64,000 bases of DNA from Martelella sp. AD-3 (GTDB lineage: Bacteria > Pseudomonadota > Alphaproteobacteria > Rhizobiales > Rhizobiaceae): assembly GCF_001578105.1 (NCBI RefSeq), contig NZ_CP014275.1, positions 3,352,501 to 3,416,500 of the forward strand. Direction: 5' to 3'. How positions within the stretch are numbered: the stretch's first letter is position 1; the number at the start of each line of letters is the position of its first letter. The position numbers and the translations under genes were made by a program. The notes under the pieces were generated by a model. The model was not told where the DNA came from. It saw only the letters and a list, made by a program, of their open reading frames with translations, and did no database searches. This document shows positions 9,708 through 18,993 of this stretch, one piece after another.

Positions 9708-9797
9708 ATGAAGGCACAAGAATTTGACAGGCGGTTTGAGGCAGGCGAGGACTTGAGCGACGCTATCGATTGGTCGCGGGCTCGCAGGCCGAACGCG
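9708..9797 (+). pseudogene. remnant of a CopG/BrnA-type antitoxin gene (5' part only)
   Basis: An ATG opens about 30 codons reading MKAQEFDRRFEAGEDLSDAI then DWSRARRPNA, which closely resembles the N-terminus of small ribbon-helix-helix antitoxins in proteobacteria. The part that should follow (ribbon-helix-helix DNA-binding fold) is absent: after ARRPNA the frame continues as unrelated Pro/Ser/Arg-rich sequence toward the convergent rlmN gene. No matching toxin is visible upstream; the LysE gene ends 17 bp before. I read it as a decayed toxin-antitoxin locus. Confidence 0.5.
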
Positions 9798-9896
9798 CGG
9801 CCCGAGCACGACGGCACCTCACCGCACAGCCCCCAAAACTTCTCGCTCCGAAGGGGAGAGAGTATAGGGAGCAAGCGGCGAACGCAGCGCCTCTCC

Positions 9897-11120
9897 TCAG
9901 TCCCCGTGATTGGCGATCATCATCGCCTCATAGGCCAGACGTTCGGTCTTGCGCATGCGTTCCGATTCCGATTTCAGCTGTCCGCAGGCCGCGAGAATGT
10001 CGCGACCGCGCGGGGTCCGGATCGGCGAGGCATAGCCGGCCTGGTTGATGAAATCGGCGAAACGCTCGATCGTCTCCCAGTCTGAACACTGGTAGTTCGA
10101 CCCCGGCCAGGGATTGAACGGGATCAGATTGATCTTGGCGGGAATGCCTTTCAGCAGCTTTACCAGATCGCGCGCATCCTCCAGGCTGTCATTGACGTCC
10201 TTCAGCATCACATATTCGAAGGTGATGCGGCGCGCGTTCGAGAGCCCCGGATACTCCCGGCAGGCCCTGATCAGCTCTTCCAGCGGATATTTCTTGTTGA
10301 TCGGCACCAGGATATTGCGCAGATCGTCGCGCACCGCATGCAGCGAGATCGCCAGCATGCAGCCGATCTCGTCGCCGGTGCGGTAGATTTCCGGCACCAC
10401 GCCGGAGGTCGACAGCGTGATGCGCCGCTTCGACAGCGACAACCCGTCTTCGGCCGACGCGATCAGCAGCGCCTTCTTCACGGCCTCGAAATTATAGAGC
10501 GGCTCGCCCATCCCCATCATCACGATATTGGTGACCTTGCGGTCGGATTCGGGAATGAAGGCGCCGTTCGGTGCGTCGCGGTTCGGGAAATCGCCGAGCG
10601 CGTCACGGGCGACGAGAAGCTGCGCGAGAATTTCCTCCGGCCGCAGATTGCGCACCAGACGCTGCGTGCCGGTGTGACAGAAGGAACAGGTGAGCGTGCA
10701 GCCAACCTGGCTCGAGATGCACAGCGTGCCGCGATCTTCCTCCGGGATATAGACCGTCTCGATTTCGACCGGGCGTCCGGCGCCGTGCGCGGGAAAGCGC
10801 ATCAGCCATTTGCGGGTGCCGTCGGTCGATATCTGTTCCGTGACGATCTCCGGCCGCGCGATGTCGAAGGTCTCCGCCATCTTTGCCCGCAGGTCCTTCG
10901 CCATATTGGTCATCTCTGAAAAATCGGAGACGCCGCGCACGTAAAGCCAGTTCCAGATCTGGTTGACGCGCATGCGGATCTGCTTGTCGGGCACGCCGAT
11001 CGAAGACAGCGCTTCGGCCAGTTCCGGCTTGGAAAGACCGATCAGCGTGTTCCCGGCAGCCGATTTCGGCCGCGGTTTGGCACGCTGGGCTTCGATATCG
11101 ATGGTTTCGACAGCGGACAT
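9897..11120 (-). CDS. rlmN: dual-specificity 23S rRNA / tRNA (adenine-C2)-methyltransferase RlmN
   Basis: Radical-SAM methyltransferase that methylates C2 of A2503 in 23S rRNA and A37 in some tRNAs. 407 residues with the [4Fe-4S] motif CTLTCSFC (Cys 141, 145, 148) and the C-terminal Cys of ILAACGQ used in the covalent intermediate. Blocks [14 protein letters not shown] and [14 protein letters not shown] are typical. Start at 11120 (GGGAGCCCGAGAATG context) rather than the longer in-frame extension to 11228, which is unlike the family. Confidence 0.96.
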   Translation of the reverse strand: MSAVETIDIEAQRAKPRPKSAAGNTLIGLSKPELAEALSSIGVPDKQIRMRVNQIWNWLYVRGVSDFSEMTNMAKDLRAKMAETFDIARPEIVTEQISTDGTRKWLMRFPAHGAGRPVEIETVYIPEEDRGTLCISSQVGCTLTCSFCHTGTQRLVRNLRPEEILAQLLVARDALGDFPNRDAPNGAFIPESDRKVTNIVMMGMGEPLYNFEAVKKALLIASAEDGLSLSKRRITLSTSGVVPEIYRTGDEIGCMLAISLHAVRDDLRNILVPINKKYPLEELIRACREYPGLSNARRITFEYVMLKDVNDSLEDARDLVKLLKGIPAKINLIPFNPWPGSNYQCSDWETIERFADFINQAGYASPIRTPRGRDILAACGQLKSESERMRKTERLAYEAMMIANHGD

Positions 11121-11356
11121 TCTCGGGCTCCCGTAAAAACGCCGATCGCGGGTAATCCACGCTTCTGCGCCGGGGCTTTCATCCCGACGGTGCGCGACCC
11201 GCAAAAGAGTAAAGAAGTTTGCTTTCAAGCTTCATCAGGCGCCGCACAACAAAGGCGCGCCTGAGCAATTGCGGCGAGCCTATAGCATGTCTGCTTCCGG
11301 CCGTCATCCCCTGTGCCGCATGGCTCACCCGCGCAGACGGCAAGGCCGGACACGAA

Positions 11357-11378
11357 AAACCCGGCCTGGGCCGGGTTT
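11357..11378 (-). terminator. rho-independent terminator of the ialB gene
   Basis: Perfect 10-bp inverted repeat AAACCCGGCC / GGCCGGGTTT with a 2-nt centre. On the minus strand it is followed by more T residues. It sits 18 bp after the stop of the IalB-family gene. Confidence 0.8.
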
Positions 11379-11396
11379 GTTTGGGAAGCGCTGTCT

Positions 11397-11900
11397 CTAT
11401 TTGCAGGCGCTGATCTTGTCGAGCGCCGCGGTAATGCCGATCAGCGAATAGGTATGCGTGGTGTTGGTGCCGCGCGCGGAGGTGGCCTTCACCTCCATCG
11501 TCCGGCCGGCCTTCATGGCCGCCACCAGCGCCGGCTCCTGCGCCGCGTTCTCCAGCCAGCCGCCCTGGCCCTTGTGGTACATCGGGAAGCTCTTCCCATC
11601 GACGACGACGTCGATGGTCGAGCCTTCGCGCAGATTGTAGCCCATCATGGCCTGAGGCTCGAGCGTGACGTTCTGACCCGGATATTTGGTAACGACGAAG
11701 AAATTGTCGCCGTGGTCGACATTGGCCGGCTCCTTCTTGGCCGGAACCGAAAGGACATAGCAGACCTTGCCGGCATCGGAGTTATAGGAATAGGCGACCC
11801 AGGCGTCGAATTTCTGGATGGGAGTCGGCGTCTGCGCGGAAGCGATCGAGGCGCCGGTGAACAGAATGACCAGTACGAGGACGATTCTTTTTGCAAACAT
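11397..11900 (-). CDS. invasion-associated locus B (IalB) family exported protein
   Basis: 167 residues with a clear signal peptide (MFAKRIVLVLVILFTGASIASA, likely cut after ASA), so periplasmic. The body has the IalB-family pattern: W..Y..... KVCYVLS.PAKKEP, FFVVTKYPGQ, GYNLREGSTIDVVVDGKSFPMY, and a C-terminal ISACK whose Cys could pair with the earlier Cys. The family was named from Bartonella invasion but is widespread in free-living rhizobia, where its role is unclear. ATG has CAGGATC ahead; own terminator downstream. Confidence 0.88.
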   Translation of the reverse strand: MFAKRIVLVLVILFTGASIASAQTPTPIQKFDAWVAYSYNSDAGKVCYVLSVPAKKEPANVDHGDNFFVVTKYPGQNVTLEPQAMMGYNLREGSTIDVVVDGKSFPMYHKGQGGWLENAAQEPALVAAMKAGRTMEVKATSARGTNTTHTYSLIGITAALDKISACK

Positions 11901-12111
11901 ATGATCCTGCCGATTTTCTCTGCTGCCGCCGGCCCCTGCCCTTTCAGAAGCGGCAAGGCCGATACGTTTCGAATTCGTTCAATTCAATACGCATTCGAGG
12001 TTACCAAAACCTCAACATGAGGTGGATTTCCGCACTGGGCCGGAGGCCCGGATGATGGTGCGACAACACATGCCGCCAATCAGGGCAAGATTGCGGCATC
12101 AACCAATTCTC

Positions 12112-12489
12112 TTATGCGGCGTCCAGCGTCGTCAGCGCCCGGTCCGCCCGCTCATAATGCTCCATTCTCATATTTCTGCGGATCATCGTCAACGCCGTGG
12201 TGAGCACGGCGAGATCGTCGGTAAAGCCGACGAACAGGAAGATATCGGGGATGAGATCGGCCGGCATGATGAAATAGGCGAGCGCCGAATAGAGCACCAC
12301 CCGGGTGCCAAGCGGCGTGTCGCGGTCGGTCGCGCAGTAATAGGCGGCCACGGCATCGCGGGCAAAGGGAATACGTGCCGCCGTTCTGCGCAGCTTCGTC
12401 CAGAATCCCGCGCGTACCGTGCGTTCGTTCTCGGCCCTGGTTTCCTCGTCGCCGGGCTCGAGGATGTCACCATATTTGATATCGCTCAT
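12112..12489 (-). CDS. YkvA/DUF1232-family membrane protein
   Basis: 125 residues. The conserved YkvA core YSALAYFIMPADLIPDIFLF then VGFTDDLAVLTTAL spans residues about 70-105 and forms one or two membrane-associated helices. The N-terminus is charged and probably cytoplasmic. Function of the family is unknown. ATG preceded by GGAGCCTTTC. It lies after phhB on the same strand (45 bp gap), so the two may be co-transcribed. Confidence 0.88.
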   Translation of the reverse strand: MSDIKYGDILEPGDEETRAENERTVRAGFWTKLRRTAARIPFARDAVAAYYCATDRDTPLGTRVVLYSALAYFIMPADLIPDIFLFVGFTDDLAVLTTALTMIRRNMRMEHYERADRALTTLDAA

Positions 12490-12534
12490 GAAAGGCTCCT
12501 TCGATGGGGGAATATAGGACGGCCGGGCCCGCGT

Positions 12535-12840
12535 TCAAACGCCGAAACGGCTTGCGGCCCTGTCCATGATGCCGGCCATCTCGATGTCGCGGGCGCTGAT
12601 CCCGCCGGATGAATGGGTGGTGAGCGAAACCCCCACCCGGTTGTAGACGTTGCTCCATTCGGGATGGTGGTCGAGCCGTTCGGCGGCAAGCGCGCATTCG
12701 CTCATGAAGGCAAAGGCCTCGCGAAAATCGGCAAAGCGGAAATCGCGGGAAATCGCGGTATCATCCTCGCTGACCGCCCAGTTTTCGCGCGATTGCATGG
12801 CCGCCTTCAGCGCTTCCGGTTCCAGCCGCGCATCTTTCAT
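12535..12840 (-). CDS. phhB: 4a-hydroxytetrahydrobiopterin dehydratase (pterin-4a-carbinolamine dehydratase)
   Basis: 101 residues, the normal family size. The catalytic HHPEW motif is present within [16 protein letters not shown], followed by [17 protein letters not shown]. Recycles the 4a-carbinolamine pterin formed by aromatic amino-acid hydroxylases; no hydroxylase gene is in the window. ATG at 12840 has GGGAGACAAT ahead; the longer ORF upstream to 12903 is unlikely. Divergent from the phosphatase gene, 53 bp apart. Confidence 0.93.
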   Translation of the reverse strand: MKDARLEPEALKAAMQSRENWAVSEDDTAISRDFRFADFREAFAFMSECALAAERLDHHPEWSNVYNRVGVSLTTHSSGGISARDIEMAGIMDRAASRFGV

Positions 12841-12893
12841 GGCATTGTCTCCCACAGTTTCAGAACTTCGATCCTTCAGACAATTGCGTAAAC

Positions 12894-13367
12894 ATGATGG
12901 CACAACCCGAAAAACGCTCTATCCTCTTCGTCTGCAGCGGCAATATCTGCCGCTCTCCGCTCGCCGAGGGCGTCTTCACCCATCTTGCGGGACAGGCAGG
13001 GCGCGGTGACGAATTCACGGCCGATTCCGCCGGCATCGGCAACTGGCACGAAGGCGAATTGCCCGATCCGCGCTCGCGCGCAACAGCCAGACGCTACGGT
13101 TTTGATATCTCCGGGCAGCGCGCGCGTCAGATCAGGCCTGAGGACTTCGGCCGGTTTTCGATCATTCTCGGCATGGACAGCGGCAACATGGCCGCGCTGA
13201 AACGGCTTGCCGGCGAGACCTCAGCAGCGGAAGTCGCGCTGTTTTCGGAATATACGCTCGGCGAGCGCCGGGATGTACCCGATCCCTATTACGGCGGCGA
13301 CGACGGATTCGAGATCGTCTACCACATGCTCTTGGCAGGCTGCCAGTCGCTCATGTCGAAGCTGTAG
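12894..13367 (+). CDS. low-molecular-weight protein-tyrosine phosphatase
   Basis: 157 residues. The P-loop CSGNICRS (Cys about 14, Arg about 20) is the CX5R(S/T) signature, and DVPDPYYGG holds the general-acid Asp. The family also includes arsenate reductases, but the DPYYGG loop and lack of extra Cys favour phosphatase. Two adjacent ATG codons (12894, 12897) are possible starts. Its 3' end overlaps the convergent thpR gene by 49 bp. Confidence 0.92.
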   Translation: MMAQPEKRSILFVCSGNICRSPLAEGVFTHLAGQAGRGDEFTADSAGIGNWHEGELPDPRSRATARRYGFDISGQRARQIRPEDFGRFSIILGMDSGNMAALKRLAGETSAAEVALFSEYTLGERRDVPDPYYGGDDGFEIVYHMLLAGCQSLMSKL

Positions 13368-13912
13368 GCCTCGCTCGGATCGTAGAGATCGAAGGCCTCT
13401 TCCACCTGATAGGGGCCGCCGCCGACCGAATCCCGCGACGACATCAACACAAAGCGCGGCACGGTGAAGGGCAAGGTCTGGAAATTGCCGCGAGCGGAAA
13501 GATACTCCACCACGTCCTGCACCTTGGAGCCACGCAGCCGCGCCAGCGTCACGTGCGGCGTGAACTTGCGCGGATCGGCCTTCAGTCCCAACCGCTGACA
13601 GATCCGGTCGATCTCGCCCTGCAACGCGAAAAGCTCCGGCGCCGGCGAAACGCCGGCCCAGATCGCGTGCGGCCTCTTGTTGCCGAAGGCGCCGGTTCCG
13701 GTGAGGCTCAATTGAAAGGAGGGACGCTCGATCCGGTCGAGCCAATGAACCACCTCGTCGGCGGTGCGAAAGTCGACATCGCCGATGAACCGCAGGGTGA
13801 TGTGGTAATTCTCCACATCGATCCAGCGGGCCCCGGGCAGGCCGCCGCGTAACAGCGACAGACTTAACGCCTGTTCGCGCGGGATTTCGAGGGCGGTGAA
13901 AATTCTCGGCAT
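13319..13912 (-). CDS. thpR: RNA 2',3'-cyclic phosphodiesterase (2H family)
   Basis: 197 residues with the two HxT motifs that define 2H phosphoesterases: YHITLRFIG and PHVTLARL. Hydrolyses 2',3'-cyclic phosphate on RNA ends. ATG at 13912 (MPRIFTALEIP) is preferred to an upstream in-frame codon at 13939 because family members start here. The last 16 codons overlap the tyrosine phosphatase gene on the other strand, a fairly long convergent overlap. Confidence 0.92.
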   Translation of the reverse strand: MPRIFTALEIPREQALSLSLLRGGLPGARWIDVENYHITLRFIGDVDFRTADEVVHWLDRIERPSFQLSLTGTGAFGNKRPHAIWAGVSPAPELFALQGEIDRICQRLGLKADPRKFTPHVTLARLRGSKVQDVVEYLSARGNFQTLPFTVPRFVLMSSRDSVGGGPYQVEEAFDLYDPSEAYSFDMSDWQPAKSMW

Positions 13913-13977
13913 GGCGAGCTCCCCGAATCTGCTAGTCACCCCTCCAGCGAATCATCTAAGCCATGTTGACGCAAGCG

Positions 13978-14628
13978 TTAATTTGTTTGTCCCCCGATAG
14001 TGTCGATGAAGGCTCTTACGGCAGGAAGCGTGTTTTCGACCATTACCGCGACGCCGTCGGCATTGGGATGCATGCCGTCGGAAAGCTGCAGCGCCGCATT
14101 GGCGGCGACGCCTTCAAGAAAGAACGGATAGAGGGGAACGCCGTATTCTTCGGCAAGCGCATCGTAGAGCGGGTTGAAGGCTTCCGCGTAGTCAGCCCCC
14201 ATGTTCGGCGGCGCCATCATGCCCATCAGCATCACCGGAATCTGCCGCGCCTGGAGGCGCTCGATGATGGCCGCGAGGTTCTCCTTCACCGTTTGCGGCG
14301 CGACGCCGCGCAGCGCGTCATTGGCGCCGAGCTCGAGGATAACCCCGTCCGTGCCGTCGGGCACCGACCAGCCGACCCGCGCCAGGCCGCCGCTCGTGGT
14401 ATCGCCGGAAACGCCGGCATTGGCGATGGCGACCTGATAGCCGGCATCCCCGAGCGCTGCCTCAAGCTGCGCGGGATAGTCCTCGCCCGGGCCGAGCTCA
14501 TAGCCGGCGACCAGGCTGTCGCCCAACACCACGAGGTCGACCGGTTCACGCGCTTTTGATGGCGTGGCCGCGGCAAGCGCCGCGAGAAACGCAAAAACAA
14601 TCGGCACCGTCGCTTTCAATCGCATCAT
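13978..14628 (-). CDS. tesA: GDSL-family arylesterase / lysophospholipase TesA
   Basis: 216 residues with a signal peptide (about 26 residues, ending PSKA) and the SGNH blocks: GDSLVAGY (catalytic Ser), NAGVSGDTTSGG (Gly), LGANDALRG (Asn), and DGMHPNADG (Asp and His). Periplasmic esterase/thioesterase. It is divergent from an ABC ATPase-permease pair, the same arrangement as tesA with ybbAP in Escherichia coli, which supports the assignment. Confidence 0.93.
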   Translation of the reverse strand: MMRLKATVPIVFAFLAALAAATPSKAREPVDLVVLGDSLVAGYELGPGEDYPAQLEAALGDAGYQVAIANAGVSGDTTSGGLARVGWSVPDGTDGVILELGANDALRGVAPQTVKENLAAIIERLQARQIPVMLMGMMAPPNMGADYAEAFNPLYDALAEEYGVPLYPFFLEGVAANAALQLSDGMHPNADGVAVMVENTLPAVRAFIDTIGGQTN

Positions 14629-14735
14629 CAGGCTCCTAAATCCTTTTCATACCCGTTCGCCGGTCCATCCGGCGAGGCGGGCCGTAATGCCTATATGTGT
14701 TCGCCTCGCCCGCAATTTCAAAGCAGGACCGTCTT

Positions 14736-15431
14736 TTGTCTGAAAATCTCATCACGCTCGACAATGCCCACCTCACCCTTGGCAAGGGGTCCGCCGCCGT
14801 CCATGTACTCAAGGGCATGTCCGTTGAAATCGGCCGGGGCGAATCCGTCGGCATCCTAGGCCCCTCCGGATCCGGCAAGTCGACGCTTCTGATGGTGATC
14901 GCGGGTCTGGAGCGGCTCGACAGCGGCGAAATCACCATTGACGGCACCGCGCTTTCCGGGCTTTCGGAAGATGCGCTGGCGGCCTTTCGCGGCGAAAATA
15001 TCGGTATCGTCTTCCAGTCCTTCCATCTCATCTCCAATATGACGGCACTCGAAAACACCGCCATTCCGCTGGAGCTTGCCGGCCGCGCCGATGCCTTTGA
15101 GCGCGCACGCGCTGCGCTTGAGAGCGTCGGCCTCGGCCACCGGCTGACGCATTACCCCGGCCAGCTTTCCGGCGGCGAGCAGCAGCGCGTGGCGATCGCC
15201 CGCGCGCTCGCCCCCGAGCCCTCCGTACTGATCGCCGACGAACCGACCGGCAATCTCGACGGCGACACCGGAAGCCAGATCGCCGACCTTCTGTTCGACC
15301 GCCAGCGCGACAGCGGCACCACGCTGGTGCTCGTCACCCACGACCCGGCGCTGGCCGCGCGCTGCGACCGGCAGGTTCAGGTCCGCTCCGGCGAGATCAT
15401 CGGCCATGAGCGCGCCGGGGCCGCCGAGTGA
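14736..15431 (+). CDS. ybbA: ABC transporter ATP-binding protein (YbbA/LolD-like)
   Basis: 231 residues. Walker A GPSGSGKST, Q-loop VFQSFHL, signature LSGGEQQRVAIARAL, Walker B VLIADEPTGNLD and the switch His in LVTHD are all present. The MacB/LolD subgroup ATPase pairs with an FtsX-like permease encoded next (ATGA overlap). Start is uncertain: I take the TTG at 14736 (SENLITL, purine-rich AAGCAGGA ahead); an in-frame GTG at 14697 would add 13 residues. Confidence 0.93.
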   Translation: MSENLITLDNAHLTLGKGSAAVHVLKGMSVEIGRGESVGILGPSGSGKSTLLMVIAGLERLDSGEITIDGTALSGLSEDALAAFRGENIGIVFQSFHLISNMTALENTAIPLELAGRADAFERARAALESVGLGHRLTHYPGQLSGGEQQRVAIARALAPEPSVLIADEPTGNLDGDTGSQIADLLFDRQRDSGTTLVLVTHDPALAARCDRQVQVRSGEIIGHERAGAAE

Positions 15432-17980
15432 TGCAGGCAAACCGGATCGACCTTTCGCTTGCCCTGAAATTCGCGCTGCGCGAAATGCGCGGCGGGCTTT
15501 CGGGCTTCTACATTTTCCTCTCCTGCATCGCGCTCGGCGTCGCCGCGATCGCTGCGGTCAACTCCGTCTCCGATGCCGTCAATGCCGGCATTGCCGAACG
15601 CGGCCGCGAGATCCTTGCCGCCGATATCCGCTTCGAGCGCGACAACGAGGCTTTGGTGGGCGACGAACTTGCCTATGTCGAGGGCCTCGGCACGATGTCG
15701 CAATCGGTGACCATGCGCTCGATGACCAGGCTGCCCGACGGCTCGGACCAGTCGCTCGCCGAAGTGAAGGCGGTCGACGGCCTCTATCCGCTCTATGGCA
15801 CGGTGATCTCCGACCCCGCCATGCCGCTTGATGCGGCGCTGTCCAGGAATGATGACGGCCGCTTCGGCGTGCTCGTCGCGCCACTTCTCGCCGAGCGGCT
15901 CGGCCTTGCCGCCGGCGACACGCTGCTCCTCGGCAATGCCGAGCTCCGGGTCTCCGGCACGCTCGAACAGGAGCCGGATTCGCTCTCCGAAGGCTTTGCC
16001 TTTGCCCCTCGCATCCTGATTTCCCGCGATGCACTTGAGGCATCCGGCCTCGTCCAGCTCGGCAGCCTTGCCGAATATGCCTACCGCGTCCGCCTTCCGG
16101 CCTCCGCGCCCGATCCGAACGCGGTCAAGACCGCGGCCGAGGAAGCTCTCCCCGATGCCGGCTGGTCGGTGCGCGTGAGCGACCGCGCCGCACCGGCGCT
16201 GAGCGAAAATGTCGACCGGCTTTCCGAGTTCCTCACGCTGGTCGGCCTTGCGACGCTGATCACCGGCGGCGTCGGCATAGCCAATGCCGTCAGCGCCTAT
16301 CTGGAAAGCCGCAGGCGCGCGATCGCCGCCTTCAAATGCCTCGGCGCGCCGGCCAGTATGGTGGTCGCCATCTACTTCCTTCAGATCATGCTGGTGGCGC
16401 TGATCGGTATCCTCGCGGGCCTTGTCTTCGGCGCGATCATTCCGCTGATTGCACTGCCGCTCCTCTCCTCGCTGCTCGAGATCGCCATTCCCGCGGCGGT
16501 CTTCCCGCTGGCGCTTCTGATCGCTGCCCTTTTCGGCCTTCTGACCGCGATCGCCTTTGCCATCCTGCCGCTCGCCGCCGCCCGCAACGTGCCGGCCACG
16601 GCGCTTCTGCGCGAACACGGCTTCGACGAGGGCGGACGCCCGGCATGGCCCTTCGTGGCGGCGGCGACCGCCACGCTTGCCGCGCTGGCGGCGCTCGCCA
16701 TCTTCACGGCAGACGAGCGTTTCGTCGCGAGCGTCTTCCTCGCCTCGGTTGCCGGCGCTTTTCTTGTGCTCCGGCTGGTAGCCGTCGCCATCAAATGGCT
16801 GGCGCGCCGCGCGCCGCACACGCGCGCTCCATCCTTGCGCCTTGCCATCGGCAATATCCACCGGCCCGGCGCGCTTACCGGCTCGGTCGTGCTGTCCCTC
16901 GGCCTCGGGCTCACGCTGCTGGTGGCGTTGGCGCTGATTGACGGCAACCTGAACCGCGAGCTTTCCCGCACGCTTCCCGAAAGGGCGCCGGACTTCTTTT
17001 TTATCGACATCCAGGGCAATGAGGTCGAAGGGTTCGGCGACCTCCTCGCGGAGGAAGCCCCGCAGGGCGAACTCTCGCTCGTCCCGATGCTGCGCGGACG
17101 AATCTTGGCACTGAACGGTATCCGCGCTTCCGAATGGGAGGCCCCGCCAAACGCGCGCTGGGTGCTGCGCGGCGACCGCGGCATCACCTATGACGCCGAT
17201 CTTCCGGAAAACTCGACTCTTGCCGAGGGCGAATGGTGGCCGGAGGACTATAGCGGCGAGCCGCTCGTCTCCTTTGCCGCCGAAGAAGGCGGCGAACTCG
17301 GTCTGAAGCTCGGCGACACCGTCACCGTCAGCGTGCTCGGGCGCGAGATTACCGCGCGGATCGCGAACTTCCGCGCGGTCGAGTGGGAATCGCTGTCGAT
17401 CAATTTCGTCATGGTGTTTTCCCCCAACACCTTTGCCGGCGCTCCGCATGCCTGGCTGGCGACGCTGACCAATCCGGACGGCAGCACGGAGACAAACGCC
17501 GAAATTCTCGGTGCCGTGACCCGGACCTTCCCGACGGTCACCACGATCGAGGTCCGGGCAGCGCTCGAGATCGCCGGCGCGCTCGTCGGCCAGCTTGCCA
17601 CAGCCATCAGGGCGGCGGCAGCGATTGCGCTCATTGCTTCGGTGCTGGTGCTTTCGGGCGCGCTTGCAGCCGGAAACCGACGGCGCGGCCATGATGCGGT
17701 CATCATGAAAACACTCGGCGCCACACGCCCGGCGCTGATCCGCGCCTTCGTCTATGAATATCTGATCCTCGGCGCGATGACCGGCCTCTTTGCCCTTGTC
17801 GCGGGATCGGCGGCAGCCTGGTACGCACTGACCCAGATCATGATGCTGCCGTTTGCCCTGCTCCCCTCTGTCGCGCTCGCGACCGTCTGCGGCGCGATCC
17901 TCGTCACCGTCGCCATCGGGCTTTTCGGTACATGGCACCTTCTCGGACAAAAGCCTGCGCTCTATCTGCGCGAGCTGTAA
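15428..17980 (+). CDS. FtsX-like ABC permease (YbbP-like)
   Basis: 850 residues with a first membrane helix near residues 20-45, a large periplasmic domain, then FtsX-type helix blocks around residues 260-400, 410-460 and 480-510, and again in the last 110 residues, about ten helices in all, as in YbbP. It overlaps the ATPase gene by 4 nt (ATGA). The complex is thought to move lipophilic or envelope molecules out of the inner membrane; exact substrate unknown. The 881-residue open frame on the opposite strand is a GC-bias shadow. Confidence 0.92.
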   Translation: MMQANRIDLSLALKFALREMRGGLSGFYIFLSCIALGVAAIAAVNSVSDAVNAGIAERGREILAADIRFERDNEALVGDELAYVEGLGTMSQSVTMRSMTRLPDGSDQSLAEVKAVDGLYPLYGTVISDPAMPLDAALSRNDDGRFGVLVAPLLAERLGLAAGDTLLLGNAELRVSGTLEQEPDSLSEGFAFAPRILISRDALEASGLVQLGSLAEYAYRVRLPASAPDPNAVKTAAEEALPDAGWSVRVSDRAAPALSENVDRLSEFLTLVGLATLITGGVGIANAVSAYLESRRRAIAAFKCLGAPASMVVAIYFLQIMLVALIGILAGLVFGAIIPLIALPLLSSLLEIAIPAAVFPLALLIAALFGLLTAIAFAILPLAAARNVPATALLREHGFDEGGRPAWPFVAAATATLAALAALAIFTADERFVASVFLASVAGAFLVLRLVAVAIKWLARRAPHTRAPSLRLAIGNIHRPGALTGSVVLSLGLGLTLLVALALIDGNLNRELSRTLPERAPDFFFIDIQGNEVEGFGDLLAEEAPQGELSLVPMLRGRILALNGIRASEWEAPPNARWVLRGDRGITYDADLPENSTLAEGEWWPEDYSGEPLVSFAAEEGGELGLKLGDTVTVSVLGREITARIANFRAVEWESLSINFVMVFSPNTFAGAPHAWLATLTNPDGSTETNAEILGAVTRTFPTVTTIEVRAALEIAGALVGQLATAIRAAAAIALIASVLVLSGALAAGNRRRGHDAVIMKTLGATRPALIRAFVYEYLILGAMTGLFALVAGSAAAWYALTQIMMLPFALLPSVALATVCGAILVTVAIGLFGTWHLLGQKPALYLREL

Positions 17981-18002
17981 CTTGAATATCCATGAACTGA
18001 AT

Positions 18003-18842
18003 TTATCCGCGCAAGACGACAAATGAATCCTGACTTGGCAATTGTCTATTATAGGTCTCGAGTTCCGCGTTGGCTTGATCTATTTCGACAACCTGAGCAT
18101 CAAGAAGCATCTGCTGGTACTGATCATCAGTCCGAATTAGTATACACTCGCAAGAAAAAGCTGGATCGTTTCTCATAGATGGCGCTGTCAACAATACAGA
18201 GAAGCAATTATAATCTTCTGTATATTCGTTTGATATCATGTATTTTGGCTTTTTGTTACTACCCACAAAAGTGTACCCAGAGAAAACCAACTCCCTTTGA
18301 TCGGTTATCGCCACGCCACCTTCCATCCGCATTGAGCCCAAATTAGATCCCTTGGCGCCAAAAAGCCGCCTGCTTTCCTCAAAGCGAAAAGCCTGATCAC
18401 TCTTGAAAATGACGAATGCACTTTTGGCAACCTTCGCAGAGGGATTGGCGATCGAACGACGAAATAACCAGTAGTTTCCAGTGAAACGACTCAGATGCCG
18501 TTGGGAATCCAGATCGAAGCGACCTTCGATCCTCAGCAGTCCACCCACAATTCTAGAAGCAGCCGTCTTCGCATTTACTCGAACAGAGTGACTCAACGCT
18601 TCGTCAAACTCATCGAGCGGAAAATCCCGGAAGAAAATCGATGCTGGCAGATTCAAGGCATCGGCCAATCGATAGCATCTATCGGCGACCGGAACAGTCT
18701 CACCTGCGAACCATTGCGAAATCGACGAAGGGGTGACACCCAGCAGGTCTGCCTGTGCTTGCCTGCCTCCCTCTATCTTAGATAGCGCTTTCAATACACG
18801 TTCTCGATCGACGATTAAGCGCTTACTATTCTTATCCCTCAT
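18003..18842 (-). CDS. orphan helix-turn-helix (Cro/C1-type) regulator with unknown C-terminal domain
   Basis: 279 residues from the ATG at 18842. Residues about 10-70 form a Cro/C1-like HTH (KIEGGRQAQADLLGVTPSSI then SQWFAGETVPVADRCYRLADAL). The rest (about 200 residues, with EGRFDLDSQRHLSRFTGNYW and AFVIFKSDQAFRFEE) I do not recognise; it looks globular with no membrane segment. The gene and its flanks are visibly AT-richer than neighbours and use A/T-ending codons, which suggests acquisition by transfer. It is divergent from a 20-residue peptide gene; a longer start at 18926 would overlap that gene's ATG. I infer a sensor/regulator. Confidence 0.75.
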   Translation of the reverse strand: MRDKNSKRLIVDRERVLKALSKIEGGRQAQADLLGVTPSSISQWFAGETVPVADRCYRLADALNLPASIFFRDFPLDEFDEALSHSVRVNAKTAASRIVGGLLRIEGRFDLDSQRHLSRFTGNYWLFRRSIANPSAKVAKSAFVIFKSDQAFRFEESRRLFGAKGSNLGSMRMEGGVAITDQRELVFSGYTFVGSNKKPKYMISNEYTEDYNCFSVLLTAPSMRNDPAFSCECILIRTDDQYQQMLLDAQVVEIDQANAELETYNRQLPSQDSFVVLRG

Positions 18843-18924
18843 GGGAGATTTTGCCCTGTCCTTACTGCCCGCTGCGTCGCAAAATACCATTTCTGTCGAG
18901 ACTATATTCGAAAGGGAGAGAGTC

Positions 18925-18987
18925 ATGCAAACTCTTGCTTACTGCATGTTGATTGCTGCATATATGGTCCTGCTCTTTACGCACTAA
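18925..18987 (+). CDS. 20-residue hydrophobic micropeptide
   Basis: A small ORF reading MQTLAYCMLIAAYMVLLFTH and stop. It has an excellent ribosome binding site (AAGGGAGAG, 6 nt before the ATG) and is almost entirely hydrophobic, so if made it would insert in the membrane as a single short helix. It is divergent from the HTH regulator, inside the same AT-richer patch, and is followed 6 nt after its stop by a perfect 12-bp stem-loop. Candidates are a leader or sensor peptide, a signalling peptide, or a small membrane toxin. No homology is claimed. TATATT at 18903-18908 is a possible -10 but lies very near the ribosome binding site. Confidence 0.4.
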   Translation: MQTLAYCMLIAAYMVLLFTH

Positions 18988-18993
18988 AGCTCC

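Noticed and set aside
15377..18022. 881-codon open frame on the minus strand
   Set aside because: Antisense to the ybbA/ybbP-like genes; low-complexity Arg/Gly/Asp sequence without domains.
18733..18924. Longer 84-residue version of the micropeptide
   Set aside because: The upstream part is antisense to the HTH regulator gene and the strong ribosome binding site is directly before the internal ATG at 18925.
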